Assembly (NCBI GenBank): GCA_003140705.1 | Contig: PLKU01000256.1 | Coordinates: 4,779 to 11,262 of the forward strand | Origin: Acidobacteriaceae bacterium | GTDB taxonomy: Bacteria > Acidobacteriota > Terriglobia > Terriglobales > Acidobacteriaceae | Length of the DNA: 6,484 bases | Direction of reading: 5' to 3' | Part shown: piece after piece, positions 1 through 5,962 of the stretch | Layout of the letters: each line of letters begins with the position of its first letter | How positions within the stretch are numbered: the stretch's first letter is position 1 | Made by a program: the position numbers and the translations under genes | The notes under the pieces: model-generated | The model's database searches: none | Told to the model about the DNA's origin: nothing | The model's input: only the letters and a program-made list of their open reading frames with translations

Positions 1-65
1 AGCCGCCGGTGTTTGAAGAGGGATTTGAGAAGATCACCGTGGTGCGGGTAAAGAGCACCGGGTAA
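1..65 (+). CDS. C-terminal end of an upstream gene, possibly a polynucleotide-kinase-like P-loop protein (partial)
   Basis: An open frame runs from the window edge (codons from position 3) to a TAA at 63-65 and encodes PPVFEEGFEKITVVRVKSTG. The 'PP..EEGF..I..V.V' pattern resembles the C-terminal end of AAA/P-loop kinases related to polynucleotide kinase, where an E-G-F segment is followed by a short hydrophobic strand. That assignment rests on 20 residues and is weak. The stop lies 13 bp before the DinB start, so the two genes are probably cotranscribed. The rest of the gene is outside the window. Confidence 0.45.
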   Translation, partial: PPVFEEGFEKITVVRVKSTG

Positions 66-78
66 AGGGCAGTTTCCA

Positions 79-597
79 ATGAGCACTTCCGCTATACCTT
101 ATGTCGAACCGTGGTTGCGCGGAACCTATGCAGATGTTCCGGCGGTGGGGCGCGCCGTTTTGCATGCCCTTGACCTGGCTCTCGACGATCTGACCAAGTG
201 GACCGCAGGGCTCAAAGATGGCCAGATCCATGCCCAACCGCTGGGGCTTACTTCCGTGGCGTTTCATCTGCGGCATATCGCGCGCTCGACCGACCGGCTG
301 TTGAGCTATGCGGAGGGCAAGCCGCTCTCTGAAGAGCAACTGGCGGCGCTGAAGTCAGAAAAAGTTGGGGACGAAACACTCGCGATGCTCATGGCCGATG
401 TTGAGTTCTCTTTCAGCAATGCGGCGGACCGCGTCAGGGTGCTGGCAACGGCGGACCTGAACACATTCCGTGGCGTCGGCAAGAAGCAACTGCCGACCAC
501 AATTGGCGGCGCTCTCATACACGTGGCTGACCACACGCAGCGGCATGTTGGCCAGGTGGTTTCGACGACCAAGCTGCTGAGGGCGCTGAGCAGCTAG
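79..597 (+). CDS. DinB/YfiT-like family protein (putative metal-dependent enzyme)
   Basis: The 172-residue protein fits the DinB/YfiT four-helix-bundle family in length and pattern. The family usually binds a divalent metal through three histidines. Here the likely ligands are H66 in 'FHLRHIARS' (H63 is adjacent) and H152 and H156 in 'HVADHTQRHVGQV' near the C-terminus. Known members include thiol-dependent transferases (bacillithiol and mycothiol S-transferases), but many have no known substrate and none can be named here. There is no signal peptide or membrane segment, so it should be cytosolic. The ATG at 79 is preceded by AAAGGG (64-69) as a weak ribosome site that overlaps the stop of the upstream gene, suggesting coupling. 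The last residues form a helical tail ending in LLRALSS. Confidence 0.87.
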   Translation: MSTSAIPYVEPWLRGTYADVPAVGRAVLHALDLALDDLTKWTAGLKDGQIHAQPLGLTSVAFHLRHIARSTDRLLSYAEGKPLSEEQLAALKSEKVGDETLAMLMADVEFSFSNAADRVRVLATADLNTFRGVGKKQLPTTIGGALIHVADHTQRHVGQVVSTTKLLRALSS

Positions 598-789
598 CGC
601 GCGGTGAATACTAGGTTCATGCAGGAAGCGATTTAGAAAAAATGCAGGTCCTTCGACTCCCCACCCCAGCGACGAAGATCTGTAGCCGGGGGCCCCGGGC
701 TCCGCTCGAAAGTGCTTCGCTCAGGAGGGCCGCCTCTTTCGGGTTCTCGGGTTGAGCGCCCTTATTGGACCAACTCTAGACCCAGGATA
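598..789. repeat. Convergent intergenic region with a probable degenerate acidobacterial extragenic repeat
   Basis: This 192-bp gap lies between the convergent DinB and ribA genes and has no credible ORF. From about 643 to 735 the composition changes sharply. A GGTCCTTCGACTCC segment (647-660) is followed by a C-rich stretch, a GC-rich imperfect palindrome at 685-700 (one mismatched pair per 8-nt arm), and GCTCCGCTCGAAAG...GCTTCGCTCAGGA (699-726). I recall segments of this kind recurring between genes in Acidobacteriaceae, usually continuing into an AGGATGACA-like end. Here that end is altered, which suggests a degenerate copy. No second copy is in the window, so repeat status rests on recall rather than direct observation. 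No clear U-tract terminator is visible for either flanking gene. Confidence 0.5.
685..700. repeat. GC-rich imperfect palindrome
   Basis: GCCGGGGGCCCCGGGC reads as two 8-nt arms meeting at 692/693, with only the 688/697 pair mismatched. It sits inside the repeat-like intergenic segment. It is not followed by a T-run on either strand, so it is not a standard intrinsic terminator. Confidence 0.55.
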
Positions 790-1470
790 TTAGCGTGCGT
801 GCTCTTCAGGCACAAGCGCAACAGGCAGCGAATCCTGAATATGGCCCATCTTCTCGTGTTTGGTGCGCAGATAGGCTTCGAAGGATTCCTGAAGTTCGAC
901 CTCGGCGGAGACGCGCTCAACGACCGTGATGCCGGCAGACTCGAGTGCGGCGACCTTTTCAGGATTGTTTGTCATCAAGCGAACCTGCTTGACTCCGAGC
1001 AGCTTGAGCACCTCAGAGGGCAGTTCGTATTCGCGGCAGTCGGCGGCGAAGCCTAGCTCGACATTCGCTTCAACGGTATCCATGCCCTGGTCCTGCAGCT
1101 CGTAGGCCTTCAGTTTGGCCATCAGGCCGATTCCTCGGCCTTCCTTCTGCTCATAGAGCAGGATGCCTGCTCCGGCCTCAGCGATCTTGCCCAGGGCGAG
1201 CTCGAGTTGGAGACGGCAATCGCAGCGGAGGGAGCCGAAGACATCTCCTGTGAGGCATTGCGAGTGAATGCGCACCAGCGGCGGGGCGGAATGGATGTCG
1301 CCCATGACCAACGCGACTAGGCCCTCGACTGCTGGACTGGCTGGGGAGGCTCCCGGTTCACAATCGCCGCGCGTTGCAGCCAAGTAACCTTCAAAGCCCA
1401 GGATGCGGAAAGCTCCCCAGCGGGTGGGAAAGTCAGCCTCGGCGATCTTCTTCACGCTTTCAAATCCCAT
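790..1470 (-). CDS. ribA: GTP cyclohydrolase II (riboflavin biosynthesis)
   Basis: This 226-residue cytosolic enzyme converts GTP to 2,5-diamino-6-ribosylamino-4(3H)-pyrimidinone 5'-phosphate, formate and pyrophosphate, the first committed step of riboflavin synthesis. The zinc site is C72, C83 and C85 in 'RIHSQCLTGDVFGSLRCDC'. The 'EQKEGRGIGL' segment (107-116) and 'AYELQDQGMDTVEAN' (122-136) are diagnostic. By alignment to E. coli RibA, Y123, D144 and R146 ('GFAADCREY') correspond to catalytic Tyr105, Asp126 and Arg128. It is monofunctional: no DHBP synthase (RibB) domain is fused. Residues 34-50 (GDCEPGASPASP...) form a small Pro/Ala/Ser-rich addition between N-terminal strands, about 15 residues more than compact homologues. 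No other rib gene is adjacent and no FMN riboswitch is visible upstream. The ATG at 1470 lacks a good Shine-Dalgarno. Confidence 0.97.
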   Translation of the reverse strand: MGFESVKKIAEADFPTRWGAFRILGFEGYLAATRGDCEPGASPASPAVEGLVALVMGDIHSAPPLVRIHSQCLTGDVFGSLRCDCRLQLELALGKIAEAGAGILLYEQKEGRGIGLMAKLKAYELQDQGMDTVEANVELGFAADCREYELPSEVLKLLGVKQVRLMTNNPEKVAALESAGITVVERVSAEVELQESFEAYLRTKHEKMGHIQDSLPVALVPEEHAR

Positions 1471-1476
1471 GCTTCC

Positions 1477-1482
1477 ATTCTA
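1477..1482 (-). promoter_or_regulatory. -10-like TAGAAT placed for leaderless ribA transcription
   Basis: On the minus strand TAGAAT (5 of 6 matches to TATAAT) ends 6 nt before the ribA ATG. Standard geometry therefore puts +1 on the A of the start codon. The intervening GGAAGC offers only a poor, too-close ribosome site. No convincing -35 hexamer is seen 16-18 nt further upstream. Confidence 0.45.
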
Positions 1483-1492
1483 CAGGGGTAGA

Positions 1493-1519
1493 GAACAGTG
1501 GGCAGGGGACTGTGAACAG
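1493..1519. repeat. Short repeats between divergent ribA and kinase genes
   Basis: GAACAG occurs at 1493-1498 and 1514-1519, a 21-bp offset (two helical turns). In addition ACAGT (1495-1499) and ACTGT (1509-1513) form an inverted pair with a 9-nt gap. The position, between two divergent starts and just upstream of the ribA -10-like element, would suit an operator. The sequence is simple enough that chance or a degraded low-complexity repeat is equally possible. Confidence 0.3.
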
Positions 1520-1555
1520 AGGAGATCGCAGTCGATGCAATCGTGCGTGGCGCGG

Positions 1556-1561
1556 TAAAGT
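1556..1561 (+). promoter_or_regulatory. -10-like TAAAGT placed for leaderless kinase transcription
   Basis: TAAAGT keeps the three most important -10 positions (T1, A2, T6) and ends 6 nt before the GTG at 1568, so +1 would fall on the start codon. The only purine-rich stretch before the GTG (ATGAG) touches the start and is too close to act as a Shine-Dalgarno. The -35 region is not convincing. Confidence 0.35.
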
Positions 1562-1567
1562 TATGAG

Positions 1568-2872
1568 GTGACCGACAATCTGATTCTCATCACGCTTCTG
1601 GTCAAGCTGGGTGTGGTTGCCTCAGTGGCCAGCGTGCTGGCGCGCGTGGTGACATTCCGGCGACTGATCTTTGCCGAGCGGCGCACTCCCCGGCAGACCC
1701 TGGCGTTGCTGGCGTTCTTCCTGGTGCCGCTGACACTGGGGGTGTTTGTTCGCGTCTGGGTGCCTAACTTTCTGGCCGCAGACATTTCGTTTGCCACGGT
1801 GATCCTGCTGGGCCTGCTGGTGGGGCCAGGCTGGGCAGTTTTGGGTGGCGTGGTGTTGGCAGCGCCCGCAGTCTACAACCACGAGTACCTGGCGTTGCCT
1901 TTCAACGCAGCCCTGGGCCTGGGAGCTGGGATGCTGGGCCGCTTCGTCGAGAAGGAAGAGATCTACTCCTTCACTCCGTTTATCGATCTAAGCCTGTATC
2001 GATGGGTGCGGCGCAACCTGCGCCAGCCGCGCATCGACCGCCAGTTCTTGATGCTGTTTCTGATTGTGGCGGCGGAGGCTTGTCGAGATTGGATTGCTCA
2101 TCTTTATTCCAATCCGCCCCGGCTGTTTGCTCTGCTCGCTACCCAGTGGTGGCTGCAGGTGCTGGTATGCCTGGTTGCACCCATCGATGTAGGCATCGCG
2201 CTGAAGGTATGGAATACGCTGCGAATTGAGCTGAAACTCGAAGAGCAGAAGCGGTTATTGCTGGAGGCGCGGCTGGATGCCTTGCAGCGCCAGATCAACC
2301 CTCACTTCCTCTTCAACACGCTCAACTCGATTGCAGCGCTGGTTCGGAACAAGCCGGAACTGGCTCGCGAGATGACGGTCAAGCTCGCCAATATTCTGCG
2401 AGCGCTTCTGAAGGATCACGACACATATGTCCCGTTGCGCGACGAGCTGAGCTTTACGGACGATTACCTGGACATCGAGGTGGTCCGATTTGGCGCGGAC
2501 AAACTGAGGGTGGAAAAGGAGATTGATCCGCGGACGCTGGGAGTGTTGGTGCCCAGCATCCTGCTGCAGCCTCTGATTGAGAACAGCATCAAGCACGGGT
2601 TAGAACCGCGCCTGAAAGGCGGGACGGTTACGCTGCGCAGCCGCCTGGATGGAGACCGTGTGCTGATTGAGGTGGCCGATGACGGGGTGGGCATGGGAAA
2701 CAGGCCGGTTTCAGCATTGCGCCGCGACGGGGCGGGCATTGGCATGAAGAACGTGCGGGAGCGGCTGGAGGTGCTCTACGGAAACCAGGCGCGCTTCGAC
2801 GTGGTCAGCAATCCGGGGCGGGGCACGCTGGTATCGATCGAGATCCCGGCAAATTTATCGGGTCCGATCTAG
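1568..2872 (+). CDS. LytS/YehU-type sensor histidine kinase
   Basis: This 434-residue inner-membrane kinase has an N-terminal bundle of about six hydrophobic segments (roughly 5-25, 44-64, 72-100, 108-124, 158-175, 186-212). The 'GLLVGPGWAVLGG' loop (82-94) resembles the 5TM-LYT sensor domain. A short helical linker (215-235) leads to the His_kinase (PF06580-type) domain with phospho-acceptor H246 in 'QINPHFLFNTLNS'. The ATPase domain has the N box 'PLIENSIKHG' (335-344), G1 'DDGVGM' (371-376) and G2 'GAGIGMKNVRERL' (388-400), so all catalytic motifs are intact. Kinases of this class normally signal to a LytTR-domain response regulator encoded next door. None is present here: ribA is divergent upstream and a VOC gene follows. 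The GTG start is chosen because an in-frame TAA lies at 1556-1558 and no earlier start exists. The ligand is unknown. Confidence 0.95.
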   Translation: MTDNLILITLLVKLGVVASVASVLARVVTFRRLIFAERRTPRQTLALLAFFLVPLTLGVFVRVWVPNFLAADISFATVILLGLLVGPGWAVLGGVVLAAPAVYNHEYLALPFNAALGLGAGMLGRFVEKEEIYSFTPFIDLSLYRWVRRNLRQPRIDRQFLMLFLIVAAEACRDWIAHLYSNPPRLFALLATQWWLQVLVCLVAPIDVGIALKVWNTLRIELKLEEQKRLLLEARLDALQRQINPHFLFNTLNSIAALVRNKPELAREMTVKLANILRALLKDHDTYVPLRDELSFTDDYLDIEVVRFGADKLRVEKEIDPRTLGVLVPSILLQPLIENSIKHGLEPRLKGGTVTLRSRLDGDRVLIEVADDGVGMGNRPVSALRRDGAGIGMKNVRERLEVLYGNQARFDVVSNPGRGTLVSIEIPANLSGPI

Positions 2873-2905
2873 AACGGCCGATCGAATATCCTGACGTTGC
2901 AATCA

Positions 2906-2912
2906 AAGGAGG
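2906..2912 (+). promoter_or_regulatory. Ribosome binding site AAGGAGG that decides the VOC start
   Basis: A full AAGGAGG lies 11 nt before the ATG at 2924, with GGAG at 2911-2914 giving a slightly closer alternative register. It lies downstream of an in-frame TTG at 2897, so the TTG-initiated extension (MQSKEEQGS) is really leader containing the ribosome site. Confidence 0.8.
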
Positions 2913-2923
2913 AGCAGGGCAGC

Positions 2924-3319
2924 ATGAATGACTTGAGCCACGATGCTGTGCATTTTGACACCATCGGCCAGATTGCCATTACGGTTCGCGACTTGGCGAG
3001 ATCAAAGGCCTTTTACACGGACACGTTGGGGATGAAGTTCCTGTTCGATGCCGGGAGTATGGTTTTCTTTCAGTGTGGGGACATTCGCCTGATGATTGGC
3101 GCGGCGCCGGACCCGTCGGCGCCACGTGGAGGAACGATTCTTTACTTCAAAGTGGGGAACATTCAAGAGACGCACGAGCGATTGAAGGATTTTGGCGTGG
3201 TTGTCCTCAAGGCACCGCATCTTGTGGCCAAGATGCCAGATCATGACCTGTGGATGGCCTTTTTGAATGACCCGGATGAAAATGTCCTGGGAGTGATGAG
3301 TGAAATGCCGCGCGCCTAA
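2924..3319 (+). CDS. VOC (glyoxalase/bleomycin-resistance fold) family protein
   Basis: The 131-residue protein is a single VOC unit with two beta-alpha-beta-beta-beta modules. Module 1 starts at 'IGQIAITVRDLARSKAFYTDTLGMKF' (14-39); module 2 starts near 'GGTILYFKVGNIQETHERL' (69-87) and ends 'WMAFLNDPDENVLGVMSE' (110-127). VOC enzymes usually hold a divalent metal with H/Q, H and E residues. Q16 and H107 occupy two of those positions, but the usual glutamate three residues after the 'DPDxN' asparagine is G123, so a complete site is doubtful unless E127 or another residue substitutes. It is cytosolic, with no signal peptide. The substrate cannot be assigned; lactoylglutathione lyase should not be assumed. 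It starts 51 bp after the kinase stop and may be cotranscribed with it. Confidence 0.93.
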   Translation: MNDLSHDAVHFDTIGQIAITVRDLARSKAFYTDTLGMKFLFDAGSMVFFQCGDIRLMIGAAPDPSAPRGGTILYFKVGNIQETHERLKDFGVVVLKAPHLVAKMPDHDLWMAFLNDPDENVLGVMSEMPRA

Positions 3320-3366
3320 ACCCAAGGCCCGCATTGCAGTCGGCCGCGAGCAGGTGGCATGACGAT

Positions 3367-4536
3367 CTATCGGCTGGCTTCAAGCGCCAGGACTGCGTAG
3401 CTGGTGGCGGCGTCGCTCATGAACATACCCACATTCGAACTGGGGTCGCGATTTTTGTTCAGTGACCAGGCGTGCCAGGCGCCGGTGGTCTTGTCCTGGT
3501 TGGCGACGAGCCACTGTAGCCCGCGCCGAACGTGCGAGTCATAGACGGCATTTTCTTCAAGCGCCAGCATGGTGACGCCAGTGGCGTAGCCATCCGAGCG
3601 GGTTTCAAGCGGCGTTCCGTCCACCCGCTCCCAATCGCCCAGGTCGGTCAGGCTCCAGCCGCCGTCTTCCTGCTGCCTTGTTCCCAGGTCCGCAAGCAGT
3701 TCGCTGCGCTGCTCGCGCGTAAGAAGGCCGCGGATGCGCGCCGAGGCCCAGAGAGCGATGACCTTGTTGAGCAGCGGCTGATCGTCGTAATTAACGCTCA
3801 GGTACTTTGTGAGGGCGGTCATGTTGTCGATGATTTTTTTGTTCCCGCGGTAGTTGTCCGGCGCGTAGCCAACGGCAACGGCCATCAAGGCAGCGCCGTG
3901 ATATTCAGACTCTGGGGACTCCCACGGCGTGTAGTGGAAGTCCTGCCAGACCCAGGCACCGGCTACGGGGCCGGTTTGCGACTGAAGCGCCCAGGCATTC
4001 TCGAAGGCCATGCGTGTGGTCTCGCTCAGATGACCCTGTTGCGTGTCATAACTGGATAGTATTAGAGCGTTCAGCACTGCCTCGGCGTTGCGAGATTCAA
4101 CTTCCTTTCCTTTGCCGTACACGGCATCGAGGTAGAACGGTTCCACATCCTTCCACATGCGGACGCGCTTCTCAATGCTGTCGAGCATGGCTCGCTCTGC
4201 GCCTGCAGGTGCGGGCTCGCTGAGATCCTGGCGCAGGGCAGGGCGCGCCAGCGCATAGCTTGCCTGAGTGTGGCAGGAGATGCAGTAGGTTCCGTGGTCC
4301 TTTTGCGCCCGGTCCCAAGACTGCCACCAGACCTCGCGGCTATCGAGATAGCGCTCGGCGGCCTGGCGATCCCAATTGACCGGAGCTGCGTCAGCGGGTT
4401 TATCCTCGGCCAGCACTGGATCGTTGAAGAGGTGGAGGGAACTGCTGGAAAGCGCGCAAGTGACCAAAACGGCGACGAAACAGGCCAGGGCCACGCAAGT
4501 CCAGATCGGCTTGATCCAGCGCGGCTTGATGGACAT
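3367..4536 (-). CDS. Exported protein with a CxxCH haem c site and squalene-cyclase-like repeats
   Basis: The 389-residue protein begins with a basic then hydrophobic segment (K4, R6, K9, then 11-30). This is either a signal peptide, possibly cut near V41-L42-A43, or an N-terminal anchor; C27 is not in a standard lipobox. After a Trp-rich stretch (W70, W71, W74) comes one c-type haem motif C85-I-S-C-H89, followed directly by 'ALARPAL'. The rest is an alpha-helical repeat region with QW-like motifs, 'QEDGGW' (289-294) and 'QDKTTGAW' (347-354), as in prenyltransferase/squalene-oxidase toroids. The DxDD acid motif of squalene-hopene cyclases is absent, so hopene synthesis is unlikely. Haem attachment implies action outside the cytoplasmic membrane. 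Role unknown: redox sensing, electron transfer or carbohydrate/polymer binding are all open. It stands alone, divergent from the metallo-beta-lactamase gene. Confidence 0.92.
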   Translation of the reverse strand: MSIKPRWIKPIWTCVALACFVAVLVTCALSSSSLHLFNDPVLAEDKPADAAPVNWDRQAAERYLDSREVWWQSWDRAQKDHGTYCISCHTQASYALARPALRQDLSEPAPAGAERAMLDSIEKRVRMWKDVEPFYLDAVYGKGKEVESRNAEAVLNALILSSYDTQQGHLSETTRMAFENAWALQSQTGPVAGAWVWQDFHYTPWESPESEYHGAALMAVAVGYAPDNYRGNKKIIDNMTALTKYLSVNYDDQPLLNKVIALWASARIRGLLTREQRSELLADLGTRQQEDGGWSLTDLGDWERVDGTPLETRSDGYATGVTMLALEENAVYDSHVRRGLQWLVANQDKTTGAWHAWSLNKNRDPSSNVGMFMSDAATSYAVLALEASR

Positions 4537-4544
4537 TTCTCTCG

Positions 4545-4549
4545 CCTCC
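4545..4549 (-). promoter_or_regulatory. Ribosome binding site GGAGG for the CxxCH gene
   Basis: On the minus strand GGAGG lies 8 nt before the ATG at 4536, an ideal spacing that supports this start. It also shows that this genome uses Shine-Dalgarno sites where a leader exists, in contrast to the neighbouring divergent gene. Confidence 0.8.
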
Positions 4550-4699
4550 GGTGGGTGCGCAAATGCAGGCAGGTTGATGAAGGGGCTGAGGCGGTCTCCA
4601 GCTTTCTGGCAGGATACGGCAAGACATCCACGGTGCGAAACATCTGTTGACGGTTTGAGGTCGACGGGGAGAGTGACGCCGGGTGGTTATCCCCAGCCC

Positions 4700-4730
4700 T
4701 TGCACGATCCGCAGGCAACCGGGTTATGCT
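4700..4730 (+). promoter_or_regulatory. Promoter-like pair with -10 placed for leaderless transcription
   Basis: TTGCAC (4700-4705) and TATGCT (4725-4730) are separated by 19 bp. The -10-like hexamer keeps T1, A2, T3 and T6 and ends 6 nt before the ATG at 4737, putting +1 on the start codon. No purine-rich Shine-Dalgarno lies in the 20 nt before that ATG. The -35 match is modest and the spacer slightly long. Confidence 0.45.
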
Positions 4731-4736
4731 CAAAAC

Positions 4737-5759
4737 ATGGTGCGCTTCACGGTGCTGGCTTCGGGGTCGAAAGGGAACAGCACAGTTGTCTCCGGTGGCC
4801 GCACACGCATCCTGGTTGATGCCGGCCTGAGCTGCCGGGAGCTGTTCAAGCGAATGCGTTTGGCGGGCGAAGAGCCGGAGACGCTGGACGCGATCATCAT
4901 TACCCATGAGCACCAGGACCACATCAACGGACTTTCTGTGACTGCGCGCAAGCTGGGCATACCTGTGTACTTTACCGACGGCACCCATCGTGCCTGGATG
5001 CGCTGGCTGACGCCGCGACGGCAGATGACCTATGCGCAATGGCTGGAGCGGTGCCGGAAGCAGGCGGCGGAGCGCCAGGCGGAGGCCGATGCGGCCCTAG
5101 CTGAACCAGAAAGTGAGGCGGACGAGAGCGACCTTGTGGCCGACTGCGAGCTGACCGCGTCTGCCTTGAATCAGGCAGTGGGAGCGGGATCTCGAGCGGA
5201 AGCTTCCGCAGTTGAACCAGCGGCTGCAGGTGCAGCCCTCCAGAAGGACCCTACCTGGCTTCCGGCGGTCGAATATTTCCAGGCTGGGCAGCCGTTCGAG
5301 ATCGGCGATATCGCCATCAGCCCCTTCACCATTCCCCACGACGCTGCGGATCCTGTAGGGTTTGTGTTCAAAGCGGAGGGCGTACGGATGGCTTTTGCCA
5401 CCGACCTGGGGTATATCCCGCCCAATGTGAAGGCGCAGCTCAAAGGGGTGGACCTGCTGCTCTTGGAGTCGAATCATGACCTGGAGATGCTGCGCGACGG
5501 CCCTTATCCATGGTCTGTGAAGCAGCGTGTTCTTTCGAGGGTGGGCCACCTGTCGAATGAAGCGGCGGCGGCGTTTCTTGAGAACGAGTATGACGGCCAA
5601 GCTGCCTATGTGATTCTTGCTCACCTGTCGGAGAGCAATAACCTGCCCGAATTGGCAAGGGTTACGGCGGAGCGGGCGTTGAATGGGCGGGCCAGCCTGC
5701 TGGCGAACCGCCTACTGCTGGCAGCACAGCACGAGGCCCTGTCGTCTATTTACTTTTAA
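4737..5759 (+). CDS. WalJ/YycJ-like metallo-beta-lactamase-fold hydrolase with a large insert
   Basis: The 340-residue cytosolic protein opens with 'MVRFTVLASGSKGNS', the typical N-terminus of YycJ/WalJ-type metallo-beta-lactamase proteins, which supports the ATG at 4737 over an in-frame upstream start at 4683. Metal motif 1 is 'THEHQDH' (56-62; H57, H59, D61, H62). Further likely ligands are H201 ('TIPHDAADP'), D223 ('FATDLG') and H296 ('ILAHLSESNN'); 'GHLSN' (270-274) is also a family signature. Family members have been linked to nuclease or DNA-repair roles and, in Firmicutes, to the WalRK locus; the activity here is unproven. The usual length is about 260 residues. The excess is an insert at about 95-180 between two core strands, rich in Ala, Glu and Gln, predicted partly helical or disordered. 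No repair or wal genes are adjacent. Confidence 0.93.
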   Translation: MVRFTVLASGSKGNSTVVSGGRTRILVDAGLSCRELFKRMRLAGEEPETLDAIIITHEHQDHINGLSVTARKLGIPVYFTDGTHRAWMRWLTPRRQMTYAQWLERCRKQAAERQAEADAALAEPESEADESDLVADCELTASALNQAVGAGSRAEASAVEPAAAGAALQKDPTWLPAVEYFQAGQPFEIGDIAISPFTIPHDAADPVGFVFKAEGVRMAFATDLGYIPPNVKAQLKGVDLLLLESNHDLEMLRDGPYPWSVKQRVLSRVGHLSNEAAAAFLENEYDGQAAYVILAHLSESNNLPELARVTAERALNGRASLLANRLLLAAQHEALSSIYF

Positions 5760-5776
5760 GTCAATTAGATTACAAT
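5749..5776 (+). promoter_or_regulatory. Sigma70-like promoter overlapping the end of the hydrolase gene
   Basis: TTTACT (5749-5754, 4 of 6 to TTGACA) and TACAAT (5771-5776, 5 of 6 to TATAAT) are spaced by 16 bp in a locally AT-rich stretch. This is the best promoter match in the window. Expected +1 is near 5783, about 200 nt before the likely start of the next gene, so it would produce a long leader or a separate small RNA. Confidence 0.6.
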
Positions 5777-5782
5777 CGTCAG

Positions 5783-5962
5783 AGACAGGCATTCCACTGT
5801 GCCGTGAAGATGGGCAAAGGGAATTGTAAGTGCCATTTTTGCCGTGGCAAGGCAGAGCCGAGCACCACTTAAACCGAAAGGCCCGGTGGAGCATCTAATG
5901 GTTTTGAGAGTCTTTTGCCACGAAAGCCTTGCAACAAGTTGGCGGCCCGGCACATCCTTTTC
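5783..5962 (+). ncRNA. Candidate structured leader or small RNA
   Basis: The non-coding stretch after the 5749-5776 promoter contains several complementary segments that nest into one fold. TGTGCCG (5798-5804) pairs with CGGCACA (5948-5954). ATGGGCA (5810-5816) pairs with TGCCAT (5831-5836) with one bulged G. CGTGGCAA (5843-5850) pairs with TTGCCACG (5915-5922), 8 bp without mismatch. GCACCAC (5862-5868) pairs with GTGGAGC (5886-5892) with one A/A mismatch, closing a small C-GAAA-G tetraloop. GCAAGGC (5847-5853) can instead pair with GCCTTGC (5926-5932), so alternative folds exist. A short T-run (5958-5960) follows the closing helix. It matches no RNA family I can name. It could be a cis-regulatory leader of the membrane protein gene, a free RNA of about 180 nt, or chance. 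Confidence 0.4.

Noticed and set aside
712..1056. 114-codon plus-strand open frame opposite ribA
   Set aside because: It is antisense to the conserved C-terminal half of ribA and begins in the repeat-like intergenic DNA, with no recognisable protein motif.
1471..1567. FMN riboswitch upstream of ribA
   Set aside because: The gap is only 97 bp, none of the conserved FMN-element segments are present, and ribA may be leaderless.
2897..2923. TTG start for the VOC protein
   Set aside because: The 27 nt contain the AAGGAGG ribosome site for the ATG at 2924.
4683..4736. Upstream in-frame start for the WalJ-like hydrolase at 4683
   Set aside because: The family N-terminus begins at MVRFTVLASGSKGNS (4737), and the extension would cover the promoter-like pair.
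4071..5039. A 322-codon open frame on the minus strand spanning the divergent gene pair
   Set aside because: It overlaps the start regions of two well-supported genes and the intergenic region between them, and its translation (Arg/Ser/Pro-rich, no motifs) is typical of a frame opposite GC-rich coding DNA.
5881..5940. Resemblance of CGGTGGAGCAT...GGTTTT to a 16S rRNA segment or a tRNA D-arm
   Set aside because: The similarity is limited to about a dozen bases, flanking rRNA sequence does not match, and no tRNA cloverleaf or T-arm can be drawn.
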